Assembly (NCBI RefSeq): GCF_900585905.1
Contig: NZ_UTVH01000001.1
Location: 620,001-684,000 of the forward strand
Direction of reading: 5' to 3'
Source: Pseudomonas viridiflava
Lineage (GTDB): Bacteria > Pseudomonadota > Gammaproteobacteria > Pseudomonadales > Pseudomonadaceae
Length of the DNA: 64,000 nucleotides
The position numbers were made by a program, and so were the translations under genes. Shown here piece after piece: positions 9,741 to 19,250 of this stretch. The stretch's first letter is position 1, and each line of letters begins with the position of its first letter. The notes under the pieces were generated by a model that ran no database searches, was not told where the DNA came from, and was given only the letters and a program-made list of their open reading frames with translations.

Positions 9741-11045
9741 GTGAATCCGGTCAAAGTAGGCATCTGTGGGCTGGGTACCGTCGGTGGCGGTACCTTCAAC
9801 GTACTAAAGCGTAACGCCGAGGAAATTGCCCGCCGTGCCGGGCGTGGCATCGAAGTGGCGCAGATTGCCATGCGTACGCCCAACCCCAACTGCCAGATTG
9901 CCGGTACCCCCACCACCAGCGATGTCTTCGCCGTGGCCAGCAACCCAGAGATCGATATCGTCATCGAGCTGATGGGTGGCTACACCGTTGCCCGTGACCT
10001 GGTGCTCAAGGCCATTGAAAACGGCAAGCACGTGGTCACTGCCAACAAGGCGCTGATCGCGGTGCACGGCAACGAAATTTTCGCCAGGGCGCGCGAGAAG
10101 GGCGTGATCGTCGCGTTCGAAGCGGCGGTTGCGGGTGGGATTCCGGTCATCAAGGCCATTCGTGAAGGCCTGTCGGCCAACCGCATCAACTGGGTCGCGG
10201 GCATCATCAACGGGACTGGCAACTTCATTCTCACCGAGATGCGCGAGAAAGGCCGCACCTTCCCGGATGTTCTTGCTGAAGCCCAGGCGCTGGGCTATGC
10301 CGAAGCTGATCCCACCTTTGACGTTGAAGGTATCGACGCTGCGCACAAACTGACCATCCTGGCGTCCATCGCCTTTGGTATTCCACTGCAGTTTGACAAG
10401 GCCTACACCGAAGGCATCACGCGGTTGACCACTGCGGACGTCAACTATGCCGAAGCACTGGGCTATCGCATCAAGCACCTGGGCGTGGCGCGCAGTACCG
10501 ATGCAGGCATCGAGTTGCGGGTTCACCCCACACTGATCCCGGCGGATCGCCTGATTGCCAACGTCAATGGCGTGATGAACGCGGTCATGGTCAATGGTGA
10601 TGCGGCGGGTTCGACGCTGTTCTACGGGGCCGGCGCGGGCATGGAGCCAACGGCTTCATCAGTGGTTGCCGATCTGGTGGACGTGGTGCGGGCGATGACC
10701 TCGGACCCGGAAAACCGCGTGCCTCACCTGGCGTTCCAGCCGGATTCACTGTCCGCGCATCCGATTTTGCCCATCGACGCCTGTGAAAGCGCGTACTACC
10801 TGCGCATCCAGGCCAAGGATCGGCCTGGCGTGCTGGCTCAGGTGGCGAGCATTCTGTCGGAACGGGGCATCAACATCGAATCGATCATGCAGAAGGAAGT
10901 CGAAGAACATGACGGCCTGGTGCCGATGATCCTGCTGACCCATCGCGTTATCGAGCGCCGCATGAACGACGCCATTGAAGCGCTGCAAGCCTTGCAGGAC
11001 GTCGTCGGCCCAGTGGTCCGCATCCGCGTCGAACATCTCAATTAA
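9741..11045 (+). CDS. hom: Homoserine dehydrogenase
   Basis: 434 residues starting with GTG at 9741, preceded by GGGGAG. The NAD(P) Rossmann motif GICGLGTVGGGTF is at residues 7-19. Mid-protein NGTGNFILTEM and the EADPTFDVEGIDAAHK signature hold the substrate and catalytic residues. A C-terminal ACT domain (DRPGVLAQVASILSERGINI) usually gives threonine feedback inhibition. The enzyme reduces aspartate semialdehyde to homoserine, the branch to threonine and methionine. thrC follows 108 bp downstream across a palindromic spacer, so co-transcription is likely. Confidence 0.96.
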   Translation: MNPVKVGICGLGTVGGGTFNVLKRNAEEIARRAGRGIEVAQIAMRTPNPNCQIAGTPTTSDVFAVASNPEIDIVIELMGGYTVARDLVLKAIENGKHVVTANKALIAVHGNEIFARAREKGVIVAFEAAVAGGIPVIKAIREGLSANRINWVAGIINGTGNFILTEMREKGRTFPDVLAEAQALGYAEADPTFDVEGIDAAHKLTILASIAFGIPLQFDKAYTEGITRLTTADVNYAEALGYRIKHLGVARSTDAGIELRVHPTLIPADRLIANVNGVMNAVMVNGDAAGSTLFYGAGAGMEPTASSVVADLVDVVRAMTSDPENRVPHLAFQPDSLSAHPILPIDACESAYYLRIQAKDRPGVLAQVASILSERGINIESIMQKEVEEHDGLVPMILLTHRVIERRMNDAIEALQALQDVVGPVVRIRVEHLN

Positions 11046-11062
11046 TTGAGAGCGGCGAGTGA

Positions 11063-11118
11063 CAGGCTGCAAGCTACACGTGAAAGTGGACTGCTTTTGA
11101 CTTGCAGCTTGCAGCCTG
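11063..11118. repeat. 13-bp inverted repeat in the hom-thrC spacer
   Basis: CAGGCTGCAAGCT at 11063-11075 is exactly reversed and complemented by AGCTTGCAGCCTG at 11106-11118, around a 30-nt loop. It lies between two co-oriented pathway genes without a U-run, so it is more likely a repeat element or RNA stabiliser than a terminator. Confidence 0.75.
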
Positions 11119-11153
11119 AAACTTGAAGCTCAAACCGAAGGTTTGAAAATCTT

Positions 11154-12563
11154 ATGCGCTACATCAGTACACGCGGCCAGGCACCGGCCCTGAATTTCGA
11201 AGACGTGATGCTGACCGGGCTTGCCAGCGACGGTGGGCTCTATGTGCCGGAAAATCTTCCGCGCTTCACCCACGAAGAAATCGCCTCCTGGGCCGGGTTG
11301 CCTTATCACGAGCTGGCATTCCGGGTGATGCGTCCGTTTGTTGCGGGTAGCATCCCCGATGCCGACTTCAAGAAGATTCTGGAAGAGACCTACGCAGTTT
11401 TTGCACACAGCGCCGTGGCGCCACTTCGCCCGCTACACGGCAATGAATGGGTGCTGGAGCTTTTCCACGGGCCGACACTGGCATTCAAGGATTTTGCGCT
11501 GCAACTGCTGGGGCGATTGCTCGATTACGTGCTGGCCAAGCGTGGCGAGCGCGTCGTCATCATTGGCGCGACCTCGGGTGACACCGGCTCGGCGGCCATC
11601 GAAGGCTGCCGCCAATGCGAGAACGTCGACATTTTCATTCTGCACCCCAACAATCGGGTATCGGATGTGCAGCGTCGGCAGATGACCACGATTCTCGGCG
11701 ACAACATCCACAACATCGCCGTGGAAGGCAACTTCGACGATTGCCAGGAAATGGTCAAGAACAGCTTCGCTGATCAGGGCTTTCTCAAGGGCACGCGGCT
11801 GGTGGCAGTCAATTCGATCAACTGGGCGCGGATCATGGCTCAGATCGTCTACTACTTCCACGCGGCGCTGCAGTTGGGCGGTCCTGCGCGTTCGGTGGCG
11901 TTCTCGGTGCCAACCGGAAATTTCGGCGATATCTTTGCCGGGTACCTGGCGCGCAACATGGGCCTGCCGATCAATCAACTGATTGTCGCCACCAACCGCA
12001 ATGACATCCTGCACCGTTTCATGAGCGGCAACCAGTACGTCAAGGAAACCCTGCACGCCACACTGTCGCCGTCCATGGACATCATGGTCTCGTCGAATTT
12101 CGAGCGCCTGCTGTTCGACATGCACGGGCGCAACGGCTCTGCACTGGCGGGGCTGATGGATACCTTCAGGCAGGGCGGTGGTTTCAGCGTCGATGCCGAG
12201 CGCTGGACCGAAACCCGCAAGCTGTTCGACTCCCTGGCCGTCAGTGACGAGGAAACCTGCGAGACCATTGCCGAGGTGTTTGCCCACACGGGAGAAGTAT
12301 TGGACCCGCATACCGCAATCGGCGTGAAGGCTGCGCGTTCATGCCGTCGCAGCCTCGACACCCCCATGGTCATCCTTGGCACGGCCCATCCGGTGAAATT
12401 CCCCGAGGCAGTGGAGAAGGCGGGTGTAGGAAAAGCGCTCGAACTACCTGCACATTTGTCTGATTTATTCACCCGTGACGAACGCTGCACTGTTCTGCCC
12501 AATGACCTCAAAGCCATACAGGCCTTCGTCAGCCTGCATGGCAACCGCGGTAAACCGCTGTAA
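11154..12563 (+). CDS. thrC: Threonine synthase
   Basis: 469 residues, the long gamma-proteobacterial type. It starts MRYISTRGQAP, with the PLP lysine in GPTLAFKDFALQLLGRLL, the phosphate-cradle ATSGDTGSAA, and VPTGNFGDIFAGYLA. It converts O-phosphohomoserine to threonine with PLP in the cytoplasm. It lies downstream of hom (thrB is not in the window, as usual in pseudomonads). A strong hairpin terminator follows. Confidence 0.97.
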   Translation: MRYISTRGQAPALNFEDVMLTGLASDGGLYVPENLPRFTHEEIASWAGLPYHELAFRVMRPFVAGSIPDADFKKILEETYAVFAHSAVAPLRPLHGNEWVLELFHGPTLAFKDFALQLLGRLLDYVLAKRGERVVIIGATSGDTGSAAIEGCRQCENVDIFILHPNNRVSDVQRRQMTTILGDNIHNIAVEGNFDDCQEMVKNSFADQGFLKGTRLVAVNSINWARIMAQIVYYFHAALQLGGPARSVAFSVPTGNFGDIFAGYLARNMGLPINQLIVATNRNDILHRFMSGNQYVKETLHATLSPSMDIMVSSNFERLLFDMHGRNGSALAGLMDTFRQGGGFSVDAERWTETRKLFDSLAVSDEETCETIAEVFAHTGEVLDPHTAIGVKAARSCRRSLDTPMVILGTAHPVKFPEAVEKAGVGKALELPAHLSDLFTRDERCTVLPNDLKAIQAFVSLHGNRGKPL

Positions 12564-12585
12564 CCGTATAGTTGTGTAACAACTT

Positions 12586-12616
12586 AGGGCCCGCCACTTG
12601 GCGGGCCTTCTCATTT
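12586..12616 (+). terminator. Rho-independent terminator after thrC
   Basis: An 8-bp perfect stem GGCCCGCC/GGCGGGCC with a 4-nt loop (ACTT) is followed by TTCTCATTT. It separates thrC from the sensor gene. Confidence 0.8.
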
Positions 12617-12665
12617 GCGCGTGAGAAACTTTGGGAGGTGGACACTTACGGATGAGTCAGTTGTT

Positions 12666-14789
12666 GTGAAAAAAATGAACCAACGAAACGCTGAGAGCAG
12701 GACGCGCAGCGCCCCTCCGATATGCGCGCTGTACCTGCTCTCATTCCTGCTGGCAGCCCTGGGCAGCCCGATGGCGCAGGCTGTGGACAACCTTACGTTC
12801 AGTCTTAACGATCTTGCGCTGAGCACTGCGCCTCTGTCCCTTTCAATCGCCGAGCGTCGCTGGCTTGAGGCGCGTGGCCCTTTGCGAGTGGGTGTCATGA
12901 CGGCTGATCACGAACCGTTTGACATCGCCACCGACCGCAATCGATATGAAGGTATCAGTGCCGACTACCTGAGCCTGATTGGCAAAAAACTGGGCGTGAA
13001 GTGGCAGATCACAGGCTTTGCCCAGCCCGAAGATGCTGTCCACGCGCTACGCCAGGGCAGTATTGACCTGCTTCCCACTGCCAATGCCTACAAGTATGGG
13101 GCGCCAGACCTGGTGTCGTCACGATCCTATCAGGCTGACAGGTCGGTACTGGTCATGCGTCGAACCGGTCAGTTGTCTGGCCGTATACCGGCAGGCATGA
13201 AGATTGTCATGGTCGAAGGCTACGCTCATGCCAGCGCCGTGCAGGGTGCCTATCCAGACAGCGAGGTCATTCTTGCGCCCAGTCTCTTCAGTGCCGTGCA
13301 GGCTGTGGTTCATGGCGATGTCGATGCGCTGCTGACCAACGAGATCATCATCAGCTCATACCTGGCCCTGCGTCCTTACCTCGATCTGCGCATGCACTCT
13401 GCCAGTGCCTTGCCGGCAGACGGTTTTTCCTTCGCCCTGCGCAAACAGGATGGGCCACTACTCCAACTGATTGATCGGGCACTCAAAGAGCTCGAACCTG
13501 AAGTGTGTGGCGAAATAGCCGAGCTCTGGACGCTTGGGCAGGCACGCGAGTCCTCAAGCCAGCGTCTGGCCTTGAGCCGGCCCGAGCTCAACTGGATACG
13601 CAAGCATCCGGTGGTGACCGTAGCGTCCCAGCAACACCCGCCTTACATCTATCGCGACAAGGACGGCAGCTGGGTAGGGCTGAACGTTGACGTGCTGCAG
13701 CGCATTTCACGCCTGACCGGGCTGCGCTTCACGTATGTCGAGTCCGCCACGATCGAGCAGACCTATATGCTGATGAGCAGTGGTCAGGCGCAGATGAATA
13801 CCACCCTTGCCGAAAATGCCGAGCGTCGCGAGCTGTTCGATTTCAGTCACGCTTTTGGCGGTAACAGCTGGGTGCTTGTGGTGCGGGCCGACAGCTCATC
13901 ACCGCACTCGCTGACCGAACTTGATGGACAGGTGCTGGCATTGCCCGCCAATCACGCGCTGGGACAGAAGATTGCGCACGATTATCCGGGCATCACCCTG
14001 CAGCGAGTGGCCGACTACGCCAAGGCGCGTGAACTGGTCGAATCCGGCGTCGCCGCTGCCGCCGTCCAGAACGAGGCTGGCGCCTATCTCTATAAGTCGG
14101 ACAAATTGAAAGTCGGCCGTAGCCTGGAAGGGTGGTGGTCGCCCGATCAGTTTTCGGTGATCAAGTCCGCGCCCGAGTTGCTGAGTATTCTGAACAAGGC
14201 GCTGGAAGAGTTTCCGGTGATGGAGATGCGCGCGATTCGTGCCAAGTGGCTGATTGATACACTCCCTCGTGAATCGTTCTGGAAGAGGATCCCGCAAGGA
14301 GTCTACTGGGCGCTGCCCGGTGCCACGCTGTGGGGGCTGTCCTGGCTGGTGTGGCGGCGTCGGTTGCAGTCCGAGATCGGGCGACGATCAGAGGCCGAAA
14401 GTGCGCTGAGCGATCAGCTGGCATTCAGGCAGTCGCTGGTCAGCGCCGTGCCCGCCCCGGTTTACGTGCGCGACCTGCAAGGCCGACTGGTGTCGTGCAA
14501 CCGTAGCTACGAGCAGAGCCTGGGCATCAGCTTCGAGCAGATGAATGGCCGTCGCACCATCGACATCGAGCTGATTCCCGCCAGCACGGCCCGGCTGCTG
14601 CACGATGACTACGTGCGGATGGTCACCCTTGGCGAAGCGACGGTGGTCAGGCGCAGCATGGAACTGCCCGGCGGCGTGATCAGCGCGCTGCACTGGACTG
14701 CGCCCTTCGCCCGCGCCGACGGTCAATTGCAGGGTGTGCTCGGGGGATGGATAGAGGTGGCCGATCGCAATGCGCAGTCGTCGATCTAG
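12666..14789 (+). CDS. BvgS-like periplasmic sensor with PAS domain, no kinase domain
   Basis: About 707 residues. A signal/anchor segment (ALYLLSFLLAALGSPMAQA) is followed by two tandem SBP_bac_3 (venus-flytrap) domains: the first from about residue 60 (RGPLRVGVMTADHEPFDI), the second from about residue 320 (KHPVVTVASQQHPPYIYRD). Then comes a membrane helix (GVYWALPGATLWGLSWLVW), a short linker and one PAS domain (SLVSAVPAPVYVRDLQGRLV). This is the BvgS/EvgS layout, but the protein stops right after the PAS (ADRNAQSSI) with no HisKA, HATPase, receiver or HPt. The following 160 bp do not continue it. GTG at 12666 has a weak GGATGAG about 9 nt upstream; ATG at 12675 and TTG at 12615 are alternatives. 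It may be a truncated sensor or a partner for another kinase. Confidence 0.8.
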   Translation: MKKMNQRNAESRTRSAPPICALYLLSFLLAALGSPMAQAVDNLTFSLNDLALSTAPLSLSIAERRWLEARGPLRVGVMTADHEPFDIATDRNRYEGISADYLSLIGKKLGVKWQITGFAQPEDAVHALRQGSIDLLPTANAYKYGAPDLVSSRSYQADRSVLVMRRTGQLSGRIPAGMKIVMVEGYAHASAVQGAYPDSEVILAPSLFSAVQAVVHGDVDALLTNEIIISSYLALRPYLDLRMHSASALPADGFSFALRKQDGPLLQLIDRALKELEPEVCGEIAELWTLGQARESSSQRLALSRPELNWIRKHPVVTVASQQHPPYIYRDKDGSWVGLNVDVLQRISRLTGLRFTYVESATIEQTYMLMSSGQAQMNTTLAENAERRELFDFSHAFGGNSWVLVVRADSSSPHSLTELDGQVLALPANHALGQKIAHDYPGITLQRVADYAKARELVESGVAAAAVQNEAGAYLYKSDKLKVGRSLEGWWSPDQFSVIKSAPELLSILNKALEEFPVMEMRAIRAKWLIDTLPRESFWKRIPQGVYWALPGATLWGLSWLVWRRRLQSEIGRRSEAESALSDQLAFRQSLVSAVPAPVYVRDLQGRLVSCNRSYEQSLGISFEQMNGRRTIDIELIPASTARLLHDDYVRMVTLGEATVVRRSMELPGGVISALHWTAPFARADGQLQGVLGGWIEVADRNAQSSI

Positions 14790-14950
14790 CGCTGGGCGCT
14801 CAGGATCCTGCGCCCAAGCCTGCAGATTATTTCTGTCACATCTCGCTGGCATGCTCGTTGACATACATTTTGCACAGGCCCGAACTTTCGGGCGCAGGCA
14901 ATAGTCATTTATAAGCACCTTTGCATTCAAACTGTTGAGTGGTGATCCCC

Positions 14951-15247
14951 ATGGAAAATATCAGCTTGCTGTTAAGCGAAGCGCTGACGCCCTACCACGC
15001 AGAACTCGGGCCAGTGGGCATGCTGGGTGAGCGTCTGGTGTCGCTCAAGGATGCAGCCGGTGTAGTGGTGACCGAGCGCACGTTCCCTGCAGCGCAGCTG
15101 TGTGACAGACGCCAGCTCACCGATCTGGTTGATGGTCTGCGCCGTGATCTGATGGTCGCCGAAGGGCGCATCGAGCCTTGCGTCATCGCCGCCATGCGCA
15201 ATGCTGCACTGGGCCGCGCGTTCGTTCCTGCTCTGGGTTTTGCCTGA
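14951..15247 (+). CDS. DUF3509 family protein
   Basis: 98 residues starting MENISLLLSEALTPY. It matches the Pseudomonas-specific DUF3509 family by its RTFPAAQLCDRRQLTDLVDGLRRDL and GRIEPCVIAAMRNAA segments. It has no signal peptide or membrane segment. Function is unknown. The start at 14951 is preceded by GGTGATCCCC, a weak SD; the upstream in-frame GTG gives four extra residues and is less likely. It is monocistronic, with a terminator downstream. Confidence 0.8.
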   Translation: MENISLLLSEALTPYHAELGPVGMLGERLVSLKDAAGVVVTERTFPAAQLCDRRQLTDLVDGLRRDLMVAEGRIEPCVIAAMRNAALGRAFVPALGFA

Positions 15248-15548
15248 ACCTTTGCAGCCTCAGGGTGAGCCGGCAACAGGTGTGGCGATACCGATTATTG
15301 ATATGAGGCCTGAGCACGTCACGCGGCTGTTCAGGCCGGTTTAAAGGCCCGATGGGTCAAGGTTTAACCCCGGCCAGCGCTCTGCTGTTCGGGGTTTGTT
15401 TTTTGTGGGTTACGTGCGCCTGTCGATCGCAGGCCCTGCCTGGGCCTGTGCTCTTTCCCCGTTCATTGGTGTAGATCGGTCGGGCGGGTCGTTCAGCAGG
15501 GCCGCATCGGGTAGACTTGCCGTCTTTCCTGTCTCTAGAAGCCCGTTC
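15248..15548. other. Intergenic region between DUF3509 gene and yaeQ
   Basis: 301 bp without a convincing gene. It holds a rho-independent terminator (15366-15406) in its first half; the second half should contain the yaeQ promoter, but no clear -35/-10 pair was recognised. Confidence 0.6.
15366..15406 (+). terminator. Rho-independent terminator
   Basis: Stem AACCCCG/CGGGGTT around an 17-nt loop, followed by TGTTTTTTG. Confidence 0.75.
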
Positions 15549-16091
15549 ATGGCCCAGCCGTCCACGACCTACAAATTCGAACTGAACCTCACCGACCTGG
15601 ATCGCGGGGTGTACGAGAGCGTCAAGCAAACCATCGCCCGCCATCCTTCCGAAACCGAAGAGCGCATGACCGTGCGCCTGCTCGCTTATGCGTTCTGGTA
15701 CAACGAGCAGCTGGCGTTTGGTCGTGGTCTGTCTGACGTGGATGAGCCCGCCTTGTGGGAAAAAAGCCTGGATGATCGCGTCCTGCACTGGATCGAGGTC
15801 GGCCAGCCGGATGCGGACCGCCTGACGTGGTGCTCGCGGCGCACGGAACGCACCAGCCTGCTGGCCTATGGCAGCCTGCGCGTGTGGGAGGGCAAAGTGA
15901 TCCCGGCGATCAGGAACCTGAAGAACGTCAACATTGCTGCCGTGCCTCAGGAAATCCTTGAAGTGCTGGCCAAAGACATGCCTCGCGTCATCAAGTGGGA
16001 CGTGATGATCAGCGAGGGGACGATTTTCGTCACCGACGACCGCGGCCAGCACGAAGTGCAGTTGCAGTGGTTGACCGGCGAGCGCGGCTGA
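15549..16091 (+). CDS. yaeQ: YaeQ family protein
   Basis: 180 residues starting MAQPSTTYKFELNLTDLDRGVY. Conserved YaeQ features include RHPSETEERMTVRLLAYAFWYNEQL, FGRGLSDVDEPALW and IEVGQPDADRL. The fold is related to PD-(D/E)xK nucleases; the biological role is unclear (overexpression of relatives was linked to haemolysin transcription in rfaH-defective cells). The start was chosen over the 51-codon upstream extension because homologs begin here. recJ follows after 66 bp on the same strand. Confidence 0.9.
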   Translation: MAQPSTTYKFELNLTDLDRGVYESVKQTIARHPSETEERMTVRLLAYAFWYNEQLAFGRGLSDVDEPALWEKSLDDRVLHWIEVGQPDADRLTWCSRRTERTSLLAYGSLRVWEGKVIPAIRNLKNVNIAAVPQEILEVLAKDMPRVIKWDVMISEGTIFVTDDRGQHEVQLQWLTGERG

Positions 16092-16157
16092 TCGCCGCGC
16101 TGGGCTGCCACGCTGGCAGGACATTGAGATCATCACTCGGAGAAACAGCGGAACCGC

Positions 16158-17873
16158 ATGCGCATTGAACCTCGTACCCTGCCGCACACCCTGCCTTTTC
16201 TTGGCGATCTGCCGCCCTTGCTGACGCGTTTGTACGCGGCTCGCGGCGTGCTGACGGAAGCCGATCTGGACAAGAGCCTGGCGCGGCTGATTCCCTGGCA
16301 ACAACTCAAAGGCATCCACGCTGCGGTGGACCTCCTTGTCACGGCCCTTGACCAGCGTCAGCGTATCCTCATCGTGGGTGACTTCGACGCCGATGGCGCC
16401 ACCGCCAGCACCGTGGGCGTGCTGGGTTTGCGCCTGCTGGGCGCCGCTCATGTGGATTATCTGGTGCCCAACCGCTTCGAATACGGCTACGGGCTGACGC
16501 CGGAAATCGTCGCCGTGGCGCTGGAGCGCGAACCGCAGTTGCTGATGACCGTCGACAACGGCATCTCCAGCGTTGAAGGCGTCGCCGCTGCCAAAGCGGC
16601 CGGGCTGACGGTGCTGGTCACCGATCACCATTTGCCGGGCCACGAGTTGCCCGCCGCCGATGCCATCGTCAATCCCAATCAGCCAGGCTGTACCTTCCCC
16701 AGCAAGGCGTTGGCCGGTGTCGGGGTTATTTTCTATGTGTTGCTGGCCTTGCGCGTGCGGTTGCGTGAGACCGGCTGGTTCACGGCCAACCAGCGCGCTG
16801 AGCCCAATCTGGGCGAGCTGCTTGATCTGGTGGCACTGGGCAGCGTTGCCGACGTCGTACCACTGGACGCCAATAACCGCATTCTGGTGCATCAGGGCCT
16901 CATGCGCATTCGTGCGGGGCGTGCCCGGCCGGGGCTTAAAGCGATACTGGAAGTGGCGCGACGTGACCATGGGCGCATCACCTCCACCGATCTGGGCTTC
17001 ATTCTCGGCCCGCGGCTGAATGCTGCCGGGCGTCTGGACGACATGAGCCTGGGCATTGAGTGTCTGCTGTGCGAGGACGAAACCCTGGCGCGGGAGATGG
17101 CGGTACAACTCGATGAGCTGAATCAGGATCGCAAGTCCATCGAACAGGGTATGCAGCGTGAGGCGCTGGCCCAGCTCAAGGACCTGGCCCTGGAATCGAT
17201 GCCGTTCGGTCTGTGCCTGTTCGATGCGCAGTGGCATCAGGGTGTGATCGGCATTCTGGCGTCGCGCCTGAAAGAGCGTTATCACCGGCCGACGATTGCC
17301 TTCGCCAGCGCGGGCGACGGCGTGCTCAAGGGCTCGGCGCGCTCGGTGCCGGATTTTCACATTCGTGATGCCCTCGATGCGGTGGCGGCGCAGCATCCCG
17401 GCTTGATCAGCAAGTTTGGCGGTCATGCCATGGCCGCTGGGCTGTCACTGCCTGAAGCCAACTTCCCGGCGTTCGCCGAAGCCTTCGATGTCGAGGTCAG
17501 GCGTCAGCTCGATGAAGAGGATCTGACCGGGCGTCTGTTGTCGGACGGTGCGCTGGCAGTGGAGGAGTTTCATCTCGAACTTGCCCGCGCTTTGCGCAAT
17601 GCAGGTCCCTGGGGGCAGCACTTTCCGGAGCCACTGTTCCATGGCGTGTTTCAGCTGGTGGAGCAGCGCGTGGTGGGTGAGCGCCACTTGAAGATGGTGC
17701 TCAAAAGCGAGTGCGGGTCGGTCAAGCTCGATGCCATTGCCTTCGGCGTTGACCGTGACATCTGGCCCAATCCAAACATTCGTCGGGTAGAGCTGGCCTA
17801 CAAGCTGGACCTCAACGAGTTTCGCGGCAACGAGACGGTCCAGTTGCTGGTCTCGCATATCGCGCCGCGCTAG
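16158..17873 (+). CDS. recJ: Single-stranded-DNA-specific exonuclease RecJ
   Basis: 571 residues, normal for RecJ. DHH-family motifs are all present: VGDFDADGATAS (motif I), MTVDNGISS (motif II), VTDHHLPG (motif III, DHH) and, further on, ALGSVADVVPL. The DHHA1 part holds SKFGGHAMAAGLSL (GGH) and a C-terminal OB-like domain follows. It is a Mn2+/Mg2+-dependent 5'-3' exonuclease acting in mismatch repair and the RecF recombination route. In related genomes recJ often lies before prfB-lysS; here an 11-kb stretch including the wsp operon intervenes. Confidence 0.96.
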   Translation: MRIEPRTLPHTLPFLGDLPPLLTRLYAARGVLTEADLDKSLARLIPWQQLKGIHAAVDLLVTALDQRQRILIVGDFDADGATASTVGVLGLRLLGAAHVDYLVPNRFEYGYGLTPEIVAVALEREPQLLMTVDNGISSVEGVAAAKAAGLTVLVTDHHLPGHELPAADAIVNPNQPGCTFPSKALAGVGVIFYVLLALRVRLRETGWFTANQRAEPNLGELLDLVALGSVADVVPLDANNRILVHQGLMRIRAGRARPGLKAILEVARRDHGRITSTDLGFILGPRLNAAGRLDDMSLGIECLLCEDETLAREMAVQLDELNQDRKSIEQGMQREALAQLKDLALESMPFGLCLFDAQWHQGVIGILASRLKERYHRPTIAFASAGDGVLKGSARSVPDFHIRDALDAVAAQHPGLISKFGGHAMAAGLSLPEANFPAFAEAFDVEVRRQLDEEDLTGRLLSDGALAVEEFHLELARALRNAGPWGQHFPEPLFHGVFQLVEQRVVGERHLKMVLKSECGSVKLDAIAFGVDRDIWPNPNIRRVELAYKLDLNEFRGNETVQLLVSHIAPR

Positions 17874-18012
17874 GGCATATCGCGCGGCGCCAGCACATGG
17901 CAGGAACCCTCGGCCCAGAGCGGCTGTCGACTACTCTCAATAGCCTTTCCCGTTTCGCTGCTGAAGCGGGGACGCGCTCCCAGGCACTGCCTGATCAATT
18001 CGAGAGGTCCAC

Positions 18013-19119
18013 ATGAGCCTGCTACTGGAACCGTACACCCTTCGCCAGCTGACATTGCGCAACCGCATCGCGGTCTCGCCGATGTGCCAGTACTCTGCCG
18101 TCGACGGTCTGACCAACGACTGGCACCTGGTCCACCTCGGCAGCCGCGCGGTGGGCGGCGCGGGTCTGGTCCTGACCGAATCGGTGGCTGTGACCAAGGA
18201 CGGCAGAATCACTCCGGAAGATCTCGGTCTGTGGAACGACCAACAGATCGAAGGCTTGCAGCGCATTACCCGCTTCATCAGTGCCCAGGGCGCAGCGCCA
18301 GGCATTCAGCTGGGTCACGCCGGACGCAAGGCCAGCACCTGGCGGCCATGGGTGGGCAATTCCGGCAGCATCAAGGCCGATGAAGGTGGCTGGACGCCAT
18401 GGGGCGCTTCGCCTATCGCGTTTGACCCGAAGCACACGGCTCCGGTGCAACTTGACCTGGCGCAGATCAAGGAGGTTGTCCAGGCATTCGTGGACGCTGC
18501 CAAACGTGCGCTGACGGCCGGTTTCAAGGTGGTGGAGATTCACGCCGCCCACGGCTATCTGCTGCACCAGTTTCTCTCGCCGCTGAGCAATCAGCGCCAG
18601 GACAGCTACGGCGGTTCGTTTGAAAACCGCATTCGCCTCACTCTTGAAGTGACCCAGGCGGTGCGCGCGATCTGGCCGCAGGATTTGCCGCTGTTTGTGC
18701 GTGTGTCTGCCACCGATTGGGTTGAGGATGGCTGGAATGCCGACGAAACCGTGGAATTGTCACGACGCCTGAAAGCCATCGGTGTCGATCTGATCGATGT
18801 GTCGTCTGGCGGCACGTCGGCCAACGCTGAAATTCCGGTCGGCCCTGGCTACCAGACCCGATTCGCCGAGCGCGTGCGCAAGGAATCGGACATCGCCACG
18901 GGTACCGTTGGCATGATCACCGATCCAGCCCAGGCCGAGCACATCCTGCGCACCGGCCAGGCCGACATCATCCTGCTTGCCCGCGAGCTGCTGCGTGACC
19001 CGTACTGGCCGCTGCGCGCCGATGAAGACCTGGGCGGCCGTCTGGCGACCTGGCCTGCGCAATACCAGCGCGCAACCCATCGCGATCAGCCGATCCACGA
19101 GTCTGATTTGCGCGACTGA
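18013..19119 (+). CDS. NADH:flavin oxidoreductase, OYE family (XenA/YqjM-like)
   Basis: 368 residues forming one FMN-binding TIM barrel, with no second domain. It starts LLEPYTLRQLTLRNRIAVSPMCQYSA; the cysteine in PMCQY is the flavin-tuning Cys of the YqjM/XenA class. IQLGHAGRKAS, the HAAHGYLLHQFLSP segment (His pair binding the substrate carbonyl/nitro group) and YGGSFENRIR are diagnostic. It reduces activated C=C or nitro groups with NAD(P)H. XenA of P. putida is a relative, but the substrate here is not known. It is monocistronic, 139 bp after recJ. Confidence 0.88.
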   Translation: MSLLLEPYTLRQLTLRNRIAVSPMCQYSAVDGLTNDWHLVHLGSRAVGGAGLVLTESVAVTKDGRITPEDLGLWNDQQIEGLQRITRFISAQGAAPGIQLGHAGRKASTWRPWVGNSGSIKADEGGWTPWGASPIAFDPKHTAPVQLDLAQIKEVVQAFVDAAKRALTAGFKVVEIHAAHGYLLHQFLSPLSNQRQDSYGGSFENRIRLTLEVTQAVRAIWPQDLPLFVRVSATDWVEDGWNADETVELSRRLKAIGVDLIDVSSGGTSANAEIPVGPGYQTRFAERVRKESDIATGTVGMITDPAQAEHILRTGQADIILLARELLRDPYWPLRADEDLGGRLATWPAQYQRATHRDQPIHESDLRD

Positions 19120-19250
19120 CAGTGCCGCACCAGAGGTGAGGTCGGGCAGGCACGTTGCAACATTCGGAAGCACAACCGGAAACAGTGCCTGGCGACTTCG
19201 TTTTAATCTCTGAACACAGAATTTTCTGACGACGGTTACGGAGGTTTCCT

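Noticed and set aside
14793..14816. Hairpin TGGGCG/CGCCCA after the BvgS-like gene as terminator
   Set aside because: Bulged stem and no U-run.
15357..17426. 689-codon open frame opposite yaeQ/recJ on the minus strand
   Set aside because: It lies fully antisense to two well-supported genes; its length follows from GC-rich third codon positions and its protein is rich in H, Q and R with no domain.
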